A stretch of DNA of 9,064 nt from NCBI GenBank assembly GCA_002690755.1, contig NZFT01000108.1, forward strand, positions 7,259 through 16,322. The letters run 5' to 3'. Shown here one piece after another: positions 6,385-9,064 of the stretch. The notes below the pieces were generated by a model. It had not been told where the DNA came from and made no database searches. It saw only the letters and a list, made by a program, of their open reading frames with translations. The position numbers and the translations under genes were made by a program. How positions within the stretch are numbered: position 1 is the first letter of the stretch; the number at the start of each line of letters is the position of its first letter. This DNA comes from Phycisphaerae bacterium (GTDB lineage Bacteria; Planctomycetota; Phycisphaerae; Phycisphaerales; SM1A02).

Positions 6385-7635
6385 ATGGCGAAACGGGTGC
6401 CGCTCGAGATCCTCGACCTGACCGATCAGCGCTACAGCTGTCACGGGTGCGGTGACTGCTGCCGTGACTTCAGCGTCCAGCTCCGCGACGAGGATCTCGA
6501 GCGTCTCGAAGCCCAGGGATGGGCCGAGGAGCGTGGTGAACCGGTGACGGTCGAGTTTCGAGGCCGGCGCTATCTCCGCCAGCGTGCGGACGGGGGTTGT
6601 CTCTTCCTGCAGGAGGACGGGCTCTGCACGATCCACGCGCGGTACGGCTTTCACGAGAAGCCGGTCGCGTGCCGCTTGTTCCCATTCAATCTCGCACCGG
6701 ACTCCGGCGGCACCCGCGCGGGCCTCAACTTCGCCTGCCAGAGCGTGCGGGCGAATCGCGGCTCCACGCTCGAGTCGCACCGGGACGACCTTCGTCGGGC
6801 GTTGCGTGAAGTGCCCGAATCGGTCGCGGTGGCCCCGCCGTTGCTTGCCGGCGATCTGCGGGCCGAACCCGCCGAAGTCGACGCCCTGACGACGGGACTG
6901 GACCGCTGGCTCGGCCGCGCCGAAGTGCCGTTGACCATCCGGCTCGACGGCTTCGCGTGGCTCGCCCAGGGCATCGGTGCCGCGTCGTTTTCGGAGGTCC
7001 GGGGCGAACGGATCACGGAGCTCATCGGGCTTCTGGTCTCGGCGCTCCCCGACGAACTTCTTCACCTTCCCGTCGATCCGCCGGGGCGTGGTCAGCGGAA
7101 GCAGCTTCGGCAGGCGGTCTTCGCTCGGATCGAGGATCCGCGATTCACCGACGACGAATCACGGCCCACCTTCGGGGCCAAGCTCGATCAGTGGCGACGG
7201 AGTCGCCGGTTCGCGCGGGGACGCGGCGAGATTCCCGGGCTGGCCCGTGGTTGGGCCGTTCCCGCCGGCTTCGATTCGGTGGCGGCGTTGCCGAAGGTGC
7301 CCGGTACCGAGCCGATCTCGGATCTCGTCGTTCGGTGGCTCCGCTCGACGATACGCGGAGGCCGGGCGTGGGGAAGCGGCTACTACGGTTGGAGCATCGC
7401 CGACGGCGTGCAGGCGCTCGCCCTCAATCTCGCATGCGTCGGCTGGCTCGCCCGGGCCCATGCAGCCGGCGTGGGCGAAGCGGCCGTCACGCTCGATTCG
7501 GTCGGCGAGGCGCTGGGACGCATCGATCGGGCCTCCGGCCGCGCGGTCTGGCTCGGTTCGATGGGAGAGCGGCTTCGGCTTCGCTATCTCGCGACGGACG
7601 ACGGCCTCCGCCGGCTCGTCCGATCGAACTGGTGA
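6385..7635 (+). CDS. YkgJ-family cysteine-cluster protein with long C-terminal extension
   Basis: The N-terminal 120 residues match the YkgJ / CxxCxxCC family, thought to bind a metal or Fe-S cluster but with no firmly established reaction in most members. Eight cysteines are visible: C19, C22, C25 and C26 in CHGCGDCC, then C72 (GGCLFL), C81 (GLCTIH), C96 (ACRLFPF) and C118. Residues 121-416 are not recognised. They contain no obvious transmembrane segment and include a basic stretch near 265-290 and a conserved-looking aromatic segment, GSGYYGWSIADG. Related cysteine signatures occur in the flagellin lysine methylase FliB, but overall resemblance is to YkgJ. The ATG at 6385 is one base after the rdgB stop; the frame stays open upstream through rdgB, where a start would be implausible. 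The reading frame ends 12 bases before the stop of the convergent acyltransferase gene. Confidence 0.8.
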   Translation: MAKRVPLEILDLTDQRYSCHGCGDCCRDFSVQLRDEDLERLEAQGWAEERGEPVTVEFRGRRYLRQRADGGCLFLQEDGLCTIHARYGFHEKPVACRLFPFNLAPDSGGTRAGLNFACQSVRANRGSTLESHRDDLRRALREVPESVAVAPPLLAGDLRAEPAEVDALTTGLDRWLGRAEVPLTIRLDGFAWLAQGIGAASFSEVRGERITELIGLLVSALPDELLHLPVDPPGRGQRKQLRQAVFARIEDPRFTDDESRPTFGAKLDQWRRSRRFARGRGEIPGLARGWAVPAGFDSVAALPKVPGTEPISDLVVRWLRSTIRGGRAWGSGYYGWSIADGVQALALNLACVGWLARAHAAGVGEAAVTLDSVGEALGRIDRASGRAVWLGSMGERLRLRYLATDDGLRRLVRSNW

Positions 7636-7647
7636 ATCGCGACCCGC

Positions 7648-8952
7648 TCATTCCGTCGGCGCTGGTTCCGGCCCGCGGGCCCGCGTGAACGGCCAGACCG
7701 GATACCGCCGGCCGTTCAGCAGGGCCCCGAGGGCGGTACCGCGAACCGCGACGTGGTAGACGACCAGCAGGAGGACGGTCACCAGCACGATCATGACCGG
7801 CATCTTCACGATGCCCCACACGTTCCAGCCCCGGAAGAGGGCCGGAATGAAGATGGTCAGGGGCAGGTGCATCAGGTAGATCCAGTACGAGGCGTCGACC
7901 ATGTAGCGCACCATCGGGTTCGCGCGGGTGAAGAGTCGTTCGCTCACCCCGGTGATGCCCAGGATCAGGACCCAGCACGTGGTGGCCTGGAGACACTGGT
8001 TCGCGATGAACATCGCCTCCCCGTTACCCTCCTCGGCGGCCACGGCGAGACTGGTCGCGACCCCCATGCCCACGGCGCAGATCAGGAGCGTTCCGCCGAT
8101 CCCGAGCCGGATCCACGCCCAGTCCTTCAGCCTCACGACGATCTCGCGGTCGCCGAAGGCCATCCAGCCGACCCCGAAGTAGATGGCGTAGAGGTAGATC
8201 ACGTGCCAGACGGGCCAGAAGGACTCGGCGGTGTCGATTCCGGGCTCCGTCATCGTGAGCATGAGCAGCGACGTCGCGACGATCAGAATCGGAAGTCTGA
8301 TCAGGCGGAGCGGCCCGAGGGCCACACATCGAAATCCCGCACGCAGCCACCCGGCGACCGGCCCCGAAAAACGGCGGAGGAGGAAGGTCGCCGTCGCGAA
8401 GGCGAGATAGAAGTAGACGAGGTAGTACAGGAACCAGAGGTGCATCGGGCCGGCGTCGGCGAAGTCCGCGTTCAGGGACATCTTCTCGTAGGCGAGCCCG
8501 ATGGTCCGTGATTCGGCGGGCAGGAACTGCCAGGTGAAGGCGAAGCTGATCGACCAGGCGAGCAGCGGGTAGATGACGAACCATCCGATGACCAGGGGAA
8601 GCACGATCCGGTCGTAGCGATGACTCGTGAATCCCCCGGGGCCACGGCGATCGAAGAGCATGGCGCCGAAGAACCCGGCCATCACGAAGAAGGCGGGCAT
8701 GCGGAAGATGTGGATCGCCAGCACGAGGAGACCGGCGGACTCGGTCCGGTCGGGATCCGCGTAGATCCAGATCTGCGGCTCGCAATAGACGAGTGCGGTG
8801 TGAATCACCACGCCGAGCAGCATCATCGTCGCTCGAATCACGTCGAGTCCGTGGTACCGACCGGTTCCGGGAGACCGTGGGTGGAGCGGGTGATCGGTCA
8901 GGAGCGGGGGCGGTGGTGATGCGGCGGCGATTCCGCGGTCGTTCGTGTTCAT
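7648..8952 (-). CDS. Integral membrane acyltransferase, acyltransferase-3 / OpgC-like
   Basis: Members of this family transfer acyl groups to sugars, glucans or lipids at the cytoplasmic membrane. The 434-residue product has about ten hydrophobic segments. Landmarks are RYHGLDVIRATMMLLGVVIH at 32-51, with the conserved Arg40 and His51 near the first helix, the FRMPAFFVMAGFF segment at 83-95, HLWFLYYLVYFYL at 171-183, and SYWIYLMHLP near 355-364 close to the C-terminus. This order resembles OpgC/MdoC glucan succinyltransferase and similar proteins, but the acceptor cannot be told. The first 30 residues are polar and Pro-rich, probably cytoplasmic. The ATG at 8952 overlaps the stop of the upstream gene as ATGA, which favours it over an ATG 10 codons earlier; a GAGG lies 10 bases upstream. 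It is likely translated by coupling with that gene. Confidence 0.88.
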   Translation of the reverse strand: MNTNDRGIAAASPPPPLLTDHPLHPRSPGTGRYHGLDVIRATMMLLGVVIHTALVYCEPQIWIYADPDRTESAGLLVLAIHIFRMPAFFVMAGFFGAMLFDRRGPGGFTSHRYDRIVLPLVIGWFVIYPLLAWSISFAFTWQFLPAESRTIGLAYEKMSLNADFADAGPMHLWFLYYLVYFYLAFATATFLLRRFSGPVAGWLRAGFRCVALGPLRLIRLPILIVATSLLMLTMTEPGIDTAESFWPVWHVIYLYAIYFGVGWMAFGDREIVVRLKDWAWIRLGIGGTLLICAVGMGVATSLAVAAEEGNGEAMFIANQCLQATTCWVLILGITGVSERLFTRANPMVRYMVDASYWIYLMHLPLTIFIPALFRGWNVWGIVKMPVMIVLVTVLLLVVYHVAVRGTALGALLNGRRYPVWPFTRARGPEPAPTE

Positions 8953-9064
8953 TTCACCGCGGCCTCGAGCAGCGGTCGGCATGCCTGGCGGCCGGCTTCA
9001 AGCGCCTCGCGATCGAGCGGTATCTGGAGGAACTCGATGACCCCTCGGGTGAACTCCCACGGCA
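8949..9064 (-). CDS. C-terminal end of an unidentified protein (partial)
   Basis: This gene enters from the right edge and only its last 37 complete codons are visible, ending in LLEAAVK and a TGA at 8951-8949. The fragment reads PWEFTRGVIEFLQIPLD followed by a helix-like stretch, EALEAGRQACRPLLEAAVK. Codons are strongly GC-ending, and the ATGA overlap with the acyltransferase start supports a true coding frame and a shared operon. The FLQIPLD segment is loosely like C-termini of some sulfotransferases, which would suit an envelope-modification operon, but the fragment is too short for an assignment. Confidence 0.6.
   Translation of the reverse strand, partial: PWEFTRGVIEFLQIPLDREALEAGRQACRPLLEAAVK

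Noticed and set aside
5604..6386. Minus-strand open frame (260 codons) opposite rdgB
   Set aside because: It mirrors rdgB, whose motifs are complete on the plus strand.
7670..7681. 12-bp palindrome GGCCCGCGGGCC near the convergent 3' ends, as a terminator
   Set aside because: It lies inside the acyltransferase coding region (Arg-Gly-Pro codons) and has no T-run; GC-rich codons explain it.
8953..8982. Acyltransferase start ten codons earlier, at 8982
   Set aside because: It would overlap the upstream coding frame by more than 30 bases; the ATGA overlap at 8949-8952 is the more usual arrangement.
1..9064. Mobile elements, CRISPR arrays, tRNA or rRNA genes, defence genes
   Set aside because: No repeated units with spacers, transposase motifs, cloverleaf-like segments or defence-protein motifs were seen on either strand.

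Overview
The window is high-GC bacterial DNA that looks chromosomal and mostly housekeeping. The best lineage guess is a planctomycete, probably of the class Phycisphaerae. This rests on the GC-rich codon use, on a secreted protein ending in a VPAPGA-type PEP-CTERM anchor with an RRR tail (common in that group), and on the mixture of gene families. It is an inference, since no rRNA or other strong phylogenetic marker is present.

Layout, left to right. Positions 1-171 hold no gene I can support. A good intrinsic terminator (172-207) closes a leftward rpsO-pnp transcription unit: pnp (234-2441) encodes polynucleotide phosphorylase and rpsO (2633-2902) encodes ribosomal protein S15. The 191-base gap between them contains several inverted repeats. 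A sigma70-like promoter for rpsO lies at 2990-3017. Rightward from the same intergenic region runs a single gene for the carboxyltransferase (beta) subunit of an acyl-CoA carboxylase (3173-4804), preceded by a 7-bp inverted repeat that could be an operator. It converges on a leftward gene (4828-5607) for a secreted DNRLRE-type beta-sandwich protein with a signal peptide and a PEP-CTERM-like tail. Divergent from that is a tight rightward pair: rdgB, the dITP/XTP pyrophosphatase (5766-6383), and one base later a YkgJ-type cysteine-cluster protein with a large unassigned C-terminal region (6385-7635). This pair converges on a leftward membrane acyltransferase-3 gene (7648-8952), whose start overlaps by 4 bp the end of a gene running off the right edge (8949-9064).

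The genes fall into unrelated cellular jobs: RNA decay and translation (pnp, rpsO), acyl-CoA metabolism, cell-surface or exported material, nucleotide-pool cleaning (rdgB), and envelope modification (acyltransferase). I see no mobile element, CRISPR array, tRNA or rRNA, and no convincing defence or biosynthetic system. The points most worth a second look are the hairpin-rich rpsO-pnp spacer, the carboxyltransferase with no biotin carboxylase or biotin carrier nearby, and the C-terminal two-thirds of the cysteine-cluster protein.
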